Positions 22,528-33,549 of a stretch of DNA of 53,938 nt are shown here, piece by piece. The position numbers were made by a program, and so were the translations under genes. Each line of letters starts with the position of its first letter. The stretch's first letter is position 1. Source of the stretch: Candolleomyces eurysporus (taxonomy: Eukaryota; Basidiomycota; Agaricomycetes; Agaricales; Psathyrellaceae); the NCBI GenBank assembly GCA_027579435.1, contig JANBPK010001504.1:1-53938 (forward strand), read 5' to 3'. A model generated the notes under the pieces. The model ran no database searches. It was not told the DNA's origin and saw only the letters and a program-made list of their open reading frames with translations.

Positions 22528-24203
22528 ATGCAACCCGAGTCCCAATCTGTTCTGTCGCCAATCGCTCTCCCATGCGGCCGGATAGTCTCCAACAGACTAG
22601 CAAAGGTTTACCCTTATTTCTTCGTCATTCTCTGAATATTGACGTATATTTAGGTTGCCCTCTATGAACACCTGGCGAACTACCTCGGCGGTCCCCCCAA
22701 TGAGTATCATTTTGCGCTGTACGAAGCCTGGTCCGGCGGTTCTCCAGGATACGGCATGGTCTTGACTGGAAATGTCCAAGTCACAAAAGACCAGTTGAGC
22801 TTGGGGCGTGACATTGTGCTTCCGGACAATATTTCGGACGACACGCTGGCGCCGTTTAGCAGGCTTTCCAAGGCAATTCACACCTGCCCCGACTCTCTGG
22901 CTATAATGCAGCTCAGTCACCCTGGGCGCCAGTTCAGCAATGTTATTGGGGCGAGACTTTCTCCCAGCCCTCTTGCCCCAAGCTCCGTCCGCGTTGGAAG
23001 TGAAATTCCGTGGTCCAACTTTGCGTCCAAGTTGTTTTACACCCTCCTCTTCCAGAAGCCAACGGAAATGACCGTGGAGGACATTGAGCGTGCTATTAAT
23101 CGCTTTGTCTTTGGCGCTGAACTTGCTCACAAGTCTGGATTTGACGGCATCCAAATTCACGCTGCACATGGCTGTGAGTCCTTCGCTGTCTGTTCTTATG
23201 CCTACTAAGCGCCCGCTTCCAGATTTGCTTGCTCAATTCCTGTCACCAAAGGTACGTCATCACCGCCCACTTTGGAAGGGAGTGACGTTTACTCTTTCCA
23301 GACAAATCAACGCACAGATGATTTTTCTGTCCACAATGGCAACGACCTACGCCTGCTCCACACAATCGTTACTAGAGTACGTCAAGTTGTCCCCAAAGAC
23401 TTCGTTGTTGGGATCAAGATCAACGCCGCGGACTATTCCTCCTCTGGCGATGACGATTTTCTCACTCCCAAGGAAGAACGTGCCCTAAACCACATACAAA
23501 CCATCGCACAATGGGGAGGGGTCGACTTTATCGAAGTATCCGGGGGAGACTACGAAGCGCCGGGTTGGTTCTTCTGTGTTCAATCTCTTTCTCCATGCTC
23601 ACGCGTTCGTTTCTCCAGATTTCGTCTCGGCACGACAAGTCTCTAAAAGACAAGCCTTCTTCTCACATATCTCGCGCAAAGCCGTAGAAACGCTAGAGGC
23701 GATACCCCGCCAACCAGATTCTCCTGGTTTGCCCGTCATCATGCTCACCGGAGGGCTCAAGACACCCGCTCTGTTGCATTCAGCTCTCTCGTCCAATCAA
23801 GCCCAACTCCTGGGCATTGGCAGGAGCTCGGTCCTCTGTCCAAACATCCCTGCCGCGCTCAAGTCTCTGGGTGATGATCCAGACACCTGGCCTTCCACCC
23901 CATTCGCTCCAGAGCCAGACGCACCTCTACCCAAATGGTTCCCAAAGATTCCTTTAGTTGGTGCAGGCGCAAACGTAGCCTGGTATGAAGTCCAAATGCG
24001 CTATTTAGCTGAGAAGTTTCAAGGGTTCAAGCAATCGGGTGGGTCGGACGAGTACCCGGACTATGCCTTAACGGAACTGGTAGCGACAGGGTCGATGTGG
24101 GCGTGGCGGTTGGATNGGGGGGTTCTTTTCCAAGATGTGGGCGCCGTTGATTGCGTTCTCATTGGGAGGAGCAGCTGTTTCGTATTACACGTATCCATTC
24201 TAA
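22528..24203 (+). CDS. NADH:flavin oxidoreductase / Old Yellow Enzyme-like protein with C-terminal membrane anchor
   Basis: FMN-dependent ene-reductase fold. Five exons (22528-22605, 22654-23173, 23223-23251, 23302-23563, 23619-24203) give 490 residues after removing the spurious N at 24116. Family landmarks are [75 protein letters not shown] and VDFIEVSGGDYE. The usual YGGS-x-NR motif after NxRTD is absent; the segment reads SVHNGNDLRLL instead. After the barrel, WYEVQMRYLAEKF leads to a hydrophobic end, MWAPLIAFSLGGAAVSYYTY, which is probably a tail anchor. That end appears only when the N is dropped. This places the enzyme on a membrane, probably ER or mitochondrial outer membrane (inference). 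Substrate unknown. Confidence 0.88.
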
Positions 24204-24275
24204 CTATTATATCGGACGTTTTCTGGACTATGGGACTTGTGCTATGGATATTGAGTTTAGGACTCGGACAATTGT

Positions 24276-25525
24276 CTAGTGTGCGGGATACCACTTGAAT
24301 GCCTGTAGAGGGTTTTGTAATAATTATTTTGGGTTCTTAGCTCCGAGAAGGAACGAGGATGAACACTCACTATATGATCCACCTTCATGTTGGTGTAACT
24401 TCTGAACGCGGAAATATCGCCAGTGTAGTATATTCGGCCGTCCATGAGAGCAATTTCAGTGTTGGTATATTCTATTAGCACCTGAGGCCGTTAGAACTGA
24501 AGAATCTGAGCCATCGAAGGAAATGGAACGCAACATACGTCCGTTAGTGTTCACCCATTGTACTTCGATTTCGCCGCCATCTGGGCTATGCGAGAACTAT
24601 GGAGATTTAGGTATCAGAGAAAACGGTAACTTGAACGCCTCAAGGAACGGTTTGAGGGACTTACAATGCTCGTTTCGTACAAGTATGCCTGAAGTTTGTC
24701 GTGGTTGGGCCCCGCACCAGGAATTGCTATCGAATTTCAGGATATTTCAGCTGAAGTGCCCCAAGCCACCAGCAGCAATCCAGAGAACTCACAAGAAAAC
24801 TGGGTATACCGCGGAAGATGGAAGCTGCGACACCAGCGAAGCAAGGTCAACATTCTATCCGTCCAACAATTCCTGTAAGACTCACTTCTTGGAATAAGGC
24901 CCAATGTCATTACCAAGAGGTCCCGCGACTACAGCCATACGCTCCTGAGAGCCCTGTAGGCACCACATATATTAGCAACCTAAATATGCTATGCTTTCCG
25001 TGAATAGAGGCATTCATACCACCACTTGAATTTCCATCACCGGCCCAGACACGGTGAACGAATAGAGCGTTGCCTCGNTTTTTTGTTGGGACAATTTTGT
25101 AGCAATCCAAGTATCCGAGGAGAGAGCCAGCTATCGACTCTTTGTGGACACCGATGTAGCCTTTCGAGACCACCCTATTCGAACGGGTATGTGTTAGCCA
25201 ATGTCACCATGCAAGTGCGCCATGGTGGAAAGCGCCGCTGGCTCGGTGCTCACGGTTTATGTACAGCGAACGTTTCTACCCAACGCCATTTATGAGCGGT
25301 CAAGGTCAAACCATAAAGAAACAGACAACACTCACTCATCTTCAAGTCGCCATTCAAGTTCACTCCGCCAGCCTGCGCCGGTTGACGTGCTTCCGGGCGC
25401 AACCCAAGTTTCTTGAGCAGTTCATTCCGTCTCTGGCCTGCAAGGGGGTTCTCCTTCTCTTTGTTCGAAAGCGCGAGCGCAAATGTCAGATAAACGAGAA
25501 AGAGGGCAAGAGAAGTCGCCTTCAT
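24276..25525 (-). CDS. Putative secreted protein, Agaricomycete QWVNT(D/N)G family of unknown function
   Basis: The start codon at 25525 opens a signal peptide (MKATSLALFLVYLTFALAL) followed by a polar mature region. Later exons show family-like pieces: VSKGYIGVHKESIAGSLLGYL, GSQERMAVVAG, VDLASLVSQLPSSAVYP, GEIEVQWVNTNG, and GRIYYTGDISAFRSYTN near the end; the last exon is AFKWYPAHT. The order (GYI-x-V...GSLLGYL, then QWVNT-G, then TGD-x-x-AF) matches an expanded secreted family that I know from Agaricomycetes without an assigned function. Several middle introns are unresolved, and an N at 25079 beside a T run adds doubt, so exact exons are not given. Downstream of the Hsp70-like gene on the same strand. 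Confidence 0.6.
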
Positions 25526-25798
25526 AGCATGGATGATGGTGAGAGTGCACTGAAAAGACGTAAAAGGCGCCGGATACGCGGAACCAATTCTGAGAATCTC
25601 CCGATGACACTTTAGGCAAGCGCCCACAGTAGTAGTCACTCACGTTCGATTGAATGGCTATGACGCTTGCAAGGCAAGAGAGTACAATAGAAAGCTAAAA
25701 TTTGCGGTGTTACATGCAGAAAGTTCTCGATAACATGATCCGTGGCAAGTGGTACAGGCTAGCATTATACAGGAACGCAGAAACGGGGAAAAGGTCAC

Positions 25799-28305
25799 TC
25801 AGTCAGCTGTAATGTCTGGGTCGTACACGATCTTTGCGGGGCTCCTATACTTCAGGTCAGTATTGTCCCTTGAGGATTGATTGAGTACAAAGAATTACCT
25901 CTTCTCAATGCCCTTTCGAAATAACGAGTCAGAAGGAAATTCAATGAAAAGTAAACCAGACGACGACTTACATTCTCCTCCCAAGAAATCTGCGCCCTCA
26001 ATTCAACAGAGCTGAAAAACAAAATCAAGTCGTAGCCAAGATAGTAATATGTGCCCGTAGCACCGTTCAGCTTCGATCGAGGAACTAGGGGGATATGGCT
26101 CAGATCCATCTCAACCGTACAGAGCTTCGTGAACTTGGCTATGTAAATGTCACTCTGTCAGAAATGCAAAGTGACGAACGCGTCCAGATAGCAAGGACGA
26201 CTCACAAGGTTCATCGTCCTTCCACTTGGGAGTAGCTTTGTTGCCTCGATATGCCCATACGGTCGAGGTGACTTTCTGAATGTCGGATTTTTGTTCCGAC
26301 CGCAACCCGAATCCTTGCCTGAATTCCTTCCCTTCTTGCACTTGGGTATTCTAAATGAAAGGGCTCAGAAATTGAATCGAATACGTGGTGCAGATCCACC
26401 TTACCTTCGGTAGAATAATAGCAAAGAAGTCTGGCACCAAAGTCTCCCCGGATGCGCACCTGTACGATCTATGGCTTCGCTTCCTGTGCTCAGGGTCTGT
26501 GTGGTCGTAGAACGTTGTGCGGAACTGGCCATAAGTGAATTTCGACACCCTGGTGGTGACGTGGTGGTCAAGGTAGAAGGAGATAGCACCGTCGGATACA
26601 GCTTTGTTGCTGGTCAATGGCATTAGTGTTGTCAGAGATGGACGATGGGCCACGATGCACTTACACATGGTTCTCTGGCCGAATCACGGTCACACCTTCA
26701 GCTCTAAGTCCATCCTCGACCTTGTTGAATAACCAATCACTCGCTGCGAAGCCACCAACGAGCACAATGTGCTAAACAGGGGTCGAATTAGGTAAACTCT
26801 ATGGTAGCATCCAATACTTACAGAGATGGGCTTGTGTGACATTTTCTTCTGTTCCTTCACCGCGTTTACGACGCAGTTCACAGAGCTCTCGAAGAAAGAC
26901 GCGACATCTTCTCCAGAGAGTTTCAACTGACCGAATCGGACATTGCAACTTGGGTCGTTGTCGCGGGTAGATCCGAACTTGACGTACTGGACTTGACTAG
27001 CGTTACTGAATCGGATCTTCGTGGTCTTGTCAAAACACCGGACAATGTGATCCAAATCGTCGATGAAGTCGGATTCCGCGAGATATTCTACGAACGGGGT
27101 TATGAGCGTTCTGACCATCAGGCCACCAAAGAAGACGAGACATTGACATACTCTCAAGGAACATCCGTGCATGGATACTGACAAAGACAGAGCCATGGAA
27201 ATGACCTGAATGAAAAAAGAGGTTAGAATGATCCATTACCCAGACGACATCGATCCAACTCACATTGTGGAGGAGCAACTTCCTTGAAAGTTGTGGGCTC
27301 CCCTGAACCGCCACTGTACCGACTATAGGCACTGATGTCGATGGTGCCACCGCCTGCATCGACAATGGCAATGCCCTCCCCTTTCTTATAGACCGTCAGC
27401 ACATGTATAATCCATTTTCACGAAGTAGAGGCGGTTACCTCAAGGGCTTTCGGAGGTAGGCCATTCTCAATGGAAAAATGCAAACTGGCCTCTCCCTCAG
27501 TCACAAAGGACACTCGTGCGTGTCCCTTGTTCGTGTCAGGGATAAGGCGTGCCTTGACGATGGCCTCCCGCATCTGACTCTGTTGGAATCCCTCCCATCC
27601 ATTGGGATGTGACAGCACAAAGTCGATCTCGTTCTTGACACTATCCCATAAATCACGTCCATTTGCGTGGGTGTCTTGAATGAAAGTCGCTGCGCATTCA
27701 AAAAGATATGCAAGGAAATCCGCCATAACGTCTATCACGGTCTTATTCAAAGGCAGCGGGGGTATCTGTGTGGCAATTTGCTTCGATGCGTCTGTCTTGG
27801 GACGGATGTGAAGCTTGAACCTGTTCGACGGCGACGGTCACCACGCGTATATACTTGCGCCCATCGATCGGCACCGGGAAGAGGAAATAGACGCACCATT
27901 CGGTTTTCAGCCATCCTTCGTCCTCTGCTTGCTCAAAGATGCCTTCTCTCATGGCTTCTGCGCCGACCGCGCACACTTTGCCAGCAGCATCATAGTAGAT
28001 TATAGTCGGAATCTTGGAAGCGCCGGTTATCTGTTCATGTGCAGGGAATCTGTGCAAGGTCAGAGCGGTTGCTAAAGCTCTTCAACATGCAGGAGATTTA
28101 AGCATACCTCGTTACTCCCTTGATTTCTGGCACATTTTTAGGATCAAGAACTCTGGAAGATAGGCATCTGGTTAGCGCTTGAGCCAAGGGCTACTCCAAG
28201 CTCAAGAACGCACGTGTACGAGACACCGCTATACGTCGTTCCAATATCGAAAGCCAGGACCAATTTGCGCCGAGAACCTTCATAGGGACGTCGTGGTTCG
28301 GACAT
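25799..28305 (-). CDS. HSPA12-like divergent Hsp70 / actin-fold ATPase protein
   Basis: Nucleotide-binding protein of the Hsp70 superfamily. Thirteen exons (28305-28214, 28152-28108, 28049-27897, 27820-27439, 27384-27264, 27205-27152, 27087-26822, 26771-26665, 26609-26405, 26350-26206, 26138-25972, 25912-25899, 25844-25799) total 1797 nt, 598 residues. ATPase motifs are visible: phosphate 1 LVLAFDIGTTYSGVSY, phosphate 2 IAIVDAGGGTIDISAY and adenosine HIVLVGGFAASDWLF. The canonical substrate-binding domain and EEVD tail are missing; instead the C-terminal ~170 residues form another beta-rich region (VSKFTYGQFRTTFYD). This is the HSPA12A-type layout, greatly expanded in Agaricomycetes, and probably not a general chaperone. 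One exon is only 14 nt. Role unknown. Confidence 0.9.
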
Positions 28306-29914
28306 GGCTCTGATAGAGGTCCAAGAGGTGTGGCACGTTTACCCTAGGTGGTGGCCCTGCAAGGTTCCCAGCCTCATGATCACCGAGCATGCCGCAACGG
28401 CCTAAAAGGAGCCGGGCGCTTATTTTGACCGTGGCTTGACTCATTCTGCAACAGCCCTCTCCCATGACTAGCGCTGTTGCAATGAAGAAGAAGACGGACG
28501 AGCTAACACTCAAGAAGCTCCTGTGATTGTAGGAACTCTAAGGGCACAGTCAAACGAACTACCCTCCAAAATCTTCCTTCATGATGTGTCGTCACTAGGC
28601 ACCTCATGCAGCTAGAGTGGTGCATGAAAAGACGGGAACTATCCATGAGCTAGAGGTGCAGATTCGAGGGTAGTTACCCTTGCACCACATCACTTAAGGA
28701 TAATTAGCCTCGATTCTGCACCATTCTAGCATAATCGGCTGCATGCATGAATCTCTGTGCTCCCGCTGACGCCTACCTTTGCCGCGGCCCAGGCTCTAGC
28801 TCCTGGAAGCTGGCAAGTTACAGAGGCATTTTAGAAGCATTTTGCCGAGGGTATTACTGAAGGGTCCAAAAAGGCCAGGAAGTGCCAACGTGGGATCGAA
28901 AATGCGCTGTCGATTTCGACCACCTACGCTACCCCATCTACTGAGATTCCTCCAAGATCCTGGGACGGCAAATTTAGGCTAGCCGATAAATTCTGCGATT
29001 CAAAGGGTATTTCTTGAAGGCTCCGTTATCGTCTGGCGGAAGGCCTCCCAGGTATCATGATTTTGGGCAGCGAGTTTTCCGAGAGACACCACAGCAAATA
29101 AACCTGTGGCAAGTGGCCGATGCTGTGCACGGCAAGGGCCGAGGCGTTTTGCATGGTTCTTCTAGGTGCTGTCCCCTTGCCTACCCCTCCATATCACATT
29201 ATACTTGCATTATTCCTTCTCCCATTGAGCCTAAACATCTACCAGTCAAAGCGGAAGACACCCATGGGCCCATGCTCGCAGTTCCTGGCACTGTTGCGAT
29301 AACGGAGAGGAAAGCGGTGATTCAAAGCGACTGGCAACAGGCGATTAATTTACAACGTGGATTGCGGAGCTCTATCAGCCCAGTGCCGTCCCCTGTGCCG
29401 GTTGCAAGGAGGAACGTGGTCTTGGCCTTTTGCAAACCCTTAAGTACCCTCAGCAAAATGCCTCGGTAATTGTGGTTCTGTGGATGGTGGGTTGTGGCAT
29501 TTAGCACTTGTTGAGTGCCAAGCTATGCAATATGTGGCCACGAGGGTGCTGATGCACCAGGAGGTCTCAATGTCTGCAGAATGGCACCATGCCTCGGGGT
29601 TTGCATACCTTTTCTGTGTTTCACCTGATTTGGAACATGAAGTCTTTCAATGCCCGATTGAGCGAATATAATGAATTGACCAGTCAGTCGTTCTTGTCCT
29701 CGTGGACATGGCACCAAAACTCTGGAACATCCGATTAGTCTAATTGCGGTCTGAATCATGTGATAAGCACTCACCTACTCGATCTATCGAACGGCTGTGC
29801 ATATCTCTATCACCTACAACCTACAGGCTGGCTCGCACTGACACCCACCCTTCGTCCGCTACTTCACACAAGTGACTCCTTTCTGTCCTCCGACCGTTGA
29901 ACCACTGTCTTGAC
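28306..29914. other. Gene-free 1.6 kb with a hairpin-forming inverted repeat
   Basis: Between the divergent Hsp70-like and ubiquitin-like-domain genes. Apart from the inverted repeat at 28649-28730, I found no gene family, RNA or repeat. A plus-strand open frame at about 29014-29469 has no recognisable motif and atypical composition; it is probably chance or repeat debris. Confidence 0.4.
28649..28730. repeat. Inverted repeat (about 28-bp stem, 24-nt loop)
   Basis: The left arm (28649-28676, starting GCTAGAGGTGCAGATTCG) is nearly the reverse complement of the right arm (28701-28730, TAATTAGCCTCGATTCTGCA and onward), with three mismatches and a two-base bulge. A further partial copy of the outer arm (GCTAGAGTGGTGCA) lies at 28611. 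Could be a small foldback element or MITE remnant. Confidence 0.7.
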
Positions 29915-30780
29915 ATGGATTGCACTGGCAATTTACCTCCAAACAAGGGCAAGAGCTTGCGCATGGCTTTTCTGTCGCTGTTGCACCGAGGTTTCCTGAA
30001 GCTGCGACGGGGCAAGGACGCTGGTAATCCGCCCAGTGGCGTCGAACGTGAGTTGCTTGTCTGCAGCTAGAGACTGGTTGATAAGGCTATCACCACTGTT
30101 AGAGCTTGCACCGTGCGGCATTCAAATTTTGTCAAATTGCAACAACTTCTCTGTTGGCAACATGACAGTCAATATCAACAACAGTCCAGTTGTCTCTAAT
30201 AACAACTCCGCAGAATGTGAGTCATCTTTCAGTGGTAGATTGTGCTCCTACGTGAAAATGCACCAAATTTGTCATAGATTGGGAAGCAGCAGAGCTGTTA
30301 CGGACGCTTCAACGTCTCCAAAGGGCGATGCCTCAAGCTGTGGGCTTCAGCGGTGCGAACGCAGTGACCATCACGGACGCCCTAGGCGAAACTTTTACAC
30401 TTCCTTGGTCGATCGTGGCCACGTACGAGGTGAGAGATAATTTCGGGGTTCCGTCCAAACCTTTTGCGACGTGTGTTTGACTAAGATTGACGTCGCAGGA
30501 CCTGCACGACATCTTGGGCAAGCATTTCAGAGGAAAGGTAGGTGAGGAGCGTGTCGTCGAGAAGCGGTATTGTATCACGCGTTTGAATGGAAAGCTGGTC
30601 GATGCTTGGAATTGGAGTGATGTGATGCTGCTGGGGGAGGAGCTGGTAATGAGCATGTTGGTGAAGCGGAAAGGGGATAAGGATTTTACGAAGATTGCGA
30701 AGACGTGTCCAAAATGTGGAAAGACGAACCTTGGAACATATTTGGACCAAGAGTGGCTTGTTTGGTGCGTGATTTCATAA
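29915..30780 (+). CDS. Fungal ubiquitin-like-domain (ULD) protein
   Basis: Four exons (29915-30047, 30103-30216, 30278-30429, 30499-30780) give 226 residues with matching phases. The N-terminus is basic; a short Asn-rich segment (NCNNFSVGNMTVNINNSP) resembles linkers common in Agaricomycete proteins. The second half has the domain that I recognise from fungal ubiquitin-like-domain proteins: ITDALGETFTLPWSIVATYE, DLHDILGKHFRGKVGE, RYCITRLNGKL, and the closing CPKCGKTNLGTYLDQEWLVW with a CxxC pair. Related domains are often fused to NLR-like or helical regions; here it is nearly stand-alone. No biochemical role is established. It lies next to repeat-rich DNA. The start is the first ATG of the open frame at the 5' exon. 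Confidence 0.75.
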
Positions 30781-31149
30781 GATACTTGGTCTTGACCAGA
30801 GCCTTGAAAGAAGTGCTGAGCAGAACGATGGCAGTCGATGTTGTCAAACCCGATTTACGCTCCCTTCCAAGCGGAAGTACGAGAGGATAAGCCCGAGCAA
30901 GGAAGTAGCCGAGATAATGCATTTTCGTCATCTGAGGATCAGCGAGATCGTGGTGGGTCAACGGTTCATTTTCCGAGAAGGCTTTCACACTGATTAATGA
31001 CTATTGGGTGATTTGCCACTCATTCATTGACCCTGCGAAATACAATGTGCCTTGATCGAATCAAATTGATCTGCATCGGCATGCCTGTCTCCTTGGGTGT
31101 GCATATAAACGATCATGGTTGCAAACAAACTGGCCGGACTAGACGGTAT
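30781..31149. other. Short intergenic stretch before the CpG-poor block
   Basis: About 370 bp with normal CpG content. Nothing recognised; presumably the 3' flank of the ULD gene. Confidence 0.4.
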
Positions 31150-31800
31150 GTCTATCTGGTTTAATTTCTTGCTATTCAGCTCATCTGTTGTATAGAGAGT
31201 AAGTCTGCTTCCAACCTGAAATTCTTGCCATTCAGCCCATCTGTTGTATAGGAAGTAAGTCTGCTTCCTCATGAACCTGAATGTCTTGCCATTCAGCTCA
31301 TCTGTTGTATAGGATGTAAGTCTGCCTCCTCATGAACCTGAATTTCTTGCCATTCAGCTCATCTGTTGTNTAGCAAGTAAGTCTGCNTNCTCATGANCCT
31401 GAATTTCTTGCCATTCAGCTCATCTGTTGTATAGATTGTATATCTGCTTCCTCATGAACCTGAATTTCTTGCCATTCAGCTCATCTCTTGTATAGCAAGT
31501 AAGTCTGCTTCCTCATTAAACTGAATTTTTGCCTGCCATTCAGCTCATCTGTTGTATAGAAAGTAGGTCTGCTTCCTTATGAACCTGAATTTCTCATCAT
31601 TCGGGTCATCTGTTGTATAGTTTGTAAGTCTGCTTCCTCATGAACCTGAATTTCTTGCCATTCATGTCAATCTGTTGGATAGCTTGTAAGTCTGCTTCCT
31701 CATGAACCTGAATTTCTTGCCATTCAGGTCATTTGTTGTATAGGAAGTAAGTCTGCTTTCTCATGAACTTGAATGTCTTTCAATCCAGCTTATCCATTTT
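31150..31800. repeat. 61-bp minisatellite, about 11 units
   Basis: A unit containing GTCTGCTTCCTCATGAACCT, then GAATTTCTTGCCATTCAGCT, then CATCTGTTGTATAG repeats with a period of 61 bp (CTGTTG anchors at 31185, 31241, 31302, 31363, 31424, 31485, 31549, 31610, 31672 and 31733; one unit is 56, one 62 and one 64). Neighbouring units differ by a few substitutions. The four bases after TATAG vary from unit to unit. Several N characters (31370-31398) fall in two units, probably from collapsed reads. Confidence 0.95.
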
Positions 31801-33549
31801 TCAGAAAAGTCTGAAGCTTGTCAAGCAACAACAACTGTGTGCTGGTGATTTAGGCCCATCTCCTGACAAGTTGAGATGTGTGTACCACCTGCCCTGCCTT
31901 CCATTCCCTTCTGCTGATGCTGCAGCACAGTTGAAGAAGTAATGGAATGATTAGCACAGTCACCACACTCAGTGCACAATCTGCAGGACCCAGCTATGTG
32001 TGTTCCCTTTCTCCCCCTCAAACATTGACAGTCCCTCTAACCACACTGCTCTGTATTATTCATTACATCACATTTTAGACTCAACCCAGTTCACCCTTTG
32101 CATTTAAACCCAGACCAAATTGTACTGGATGCTTGCATCTGTTCTCATTCCTATCTTTCCTTTTCCACTTTTTGGTTTATTATTCCTGTGTTTTTGCATT
32201 TTGGATTTCATATCTATTCATCATATCATTTTATATCTCCTAAATCTCAACACTAATGGAACAGCTCCCTCATATCTTTCAATGAATGGCCTTGATGGCC
32301 TGTCCATGTGAACACCCAATCATACACAATCTTTCCCATTTCTGCAACATTATCTCCACTGTTACACTTGTTCCCTGTCCACAGTCAGTTGTTGGAATAT
32401 CAGTCCTTCTTGGGATCAAAGCTTTCAAAATCATTTCCATCTTGCTGAATCTACCAGTGATTATCTGTTTCCTGGGAATGGACCAGGAGGACCATTACCC
32501 TGGCTGCTGTCCTCTGATTTCCAGTTTAGTAAAATGCCTCAGGCCTTGCCGTGCAAAAGATCAGCCACTTCACACAGGTTATTGATATTTCATCAAGAGT
32601 CTGATCCACAAGACTACATACAATTTGTCACTCCATAGGGTACACTATACACTGACTAACGTACACAATACCAGTGAAACTGTGGGACCCAATGGCTGAA
32701 ATGCTTGCCAAATAGTCAGTTGCCTCAGGAACAAAATCCTGAGTCAACAATGGTAAAGGGGGAAGTTTTGCTGTATGAGAAGGTGCTAGTTGTGATCCAG
32801 AACTTGCTTGGGACCCACTCAGGGTTGGTGTGAGGTGGCTGTTCATTGTTGAACACACCAAATACATCCAAANTTTTTTTTGCAGTCTGTATCCAAGCTC
32901 AATCAGTAGCCCACAGGGCTTGTAACTTGTTAGATCTAGTTAATTAGACTAGAGAAATATCTATAAGCTATACATTTAATAGTGCAAAAATAAAATAACT
33001 CACACTTCAGATGAGGTCAAGATCACGCAGACTGAAGAGTGAGGAAATGACAAGCAATTGAATATAAGCAAAATGAGAAGTCTTTGTGATAAGCTAAAAA
33101 GAGAGTGATTGTCAAGAAACCAATGAAGCAAGCTGGATGTGGAAATGTAATGTATATCTACATACAGTATATATGAACAGACCCAAGGGGTCAAGATAAT
33201 GTTCAAAGGTCTGATAAAAGTTGACTATCAATCTACAATGCTGCTGGTCAGGAGGTCTGAGGGCAAGAAGACAAGGAACTATGGCTGTCTTTATTCCTCA
33301 CACTCAGCTTGGACAACACAAATCCAAGTTTGTGCTTGAACCCTAAGCCTGATTCAGAGAGCAACAAGTATTAGGTTTAGCGCTGATGCACAGGTGAGGG
33401 GCACACACCATAAAACCCATGGATGAGCCAAAGGGCTTTATCCATAATCCAAAGGTTACTAGCTGGATAAAAGCCCAATCTAAAAATAGAGTGGGCTGTC
33501 AGCTGTCAAATTAAGACCTCTAGGCTCATCCAGGAACTTATGGATAAAA
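31150..33549. mobile_element. CpG-depleted block, probable methylated/deaminated repeat relic
   Basis: Across about 2.4 kb CpG is almost absent (I count only a handful, for example near 32547, 32664, 33026 and 33377) while TpG and CpA abound; flanking DNA is CpG-rich. This is the footprint of cytosine methylation and deamination on a silenced repeat. No transposase or reverse-transcriptase frame survives. Near the right edge (33420-33550) several short inverted repeats occur, such as GGATGAGCC / GGCTCATCC and TTTATCCATAA / TTATGGATAAA, which could be element ends. Calling it a mobile element is inference. Confidence 0.5.

Noticed and set aside
25799..28305. Canonical cytosolic Hsp70 chaperone
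   Set aside because: ATPase motifs are present, but the substrate-binding domain and EEVD tail are absent and the sequence is strongly diverged; HSPA12-like is the better call.
29014..29469. Plus-strand 151-codon open frame
   Set aside because: Unusual composition, no recognisable domain and no neighbouring exons; it lies in a gene-free interval with repeat debris.
31150..31800. Regular repeats resembling a CRISPR array
   Set aside because: The 61-bp units are contiguous, with only about 4 variable bases between conserved parts; there are no spacers, and the genome is eukaryotic. It is a minisatellite.
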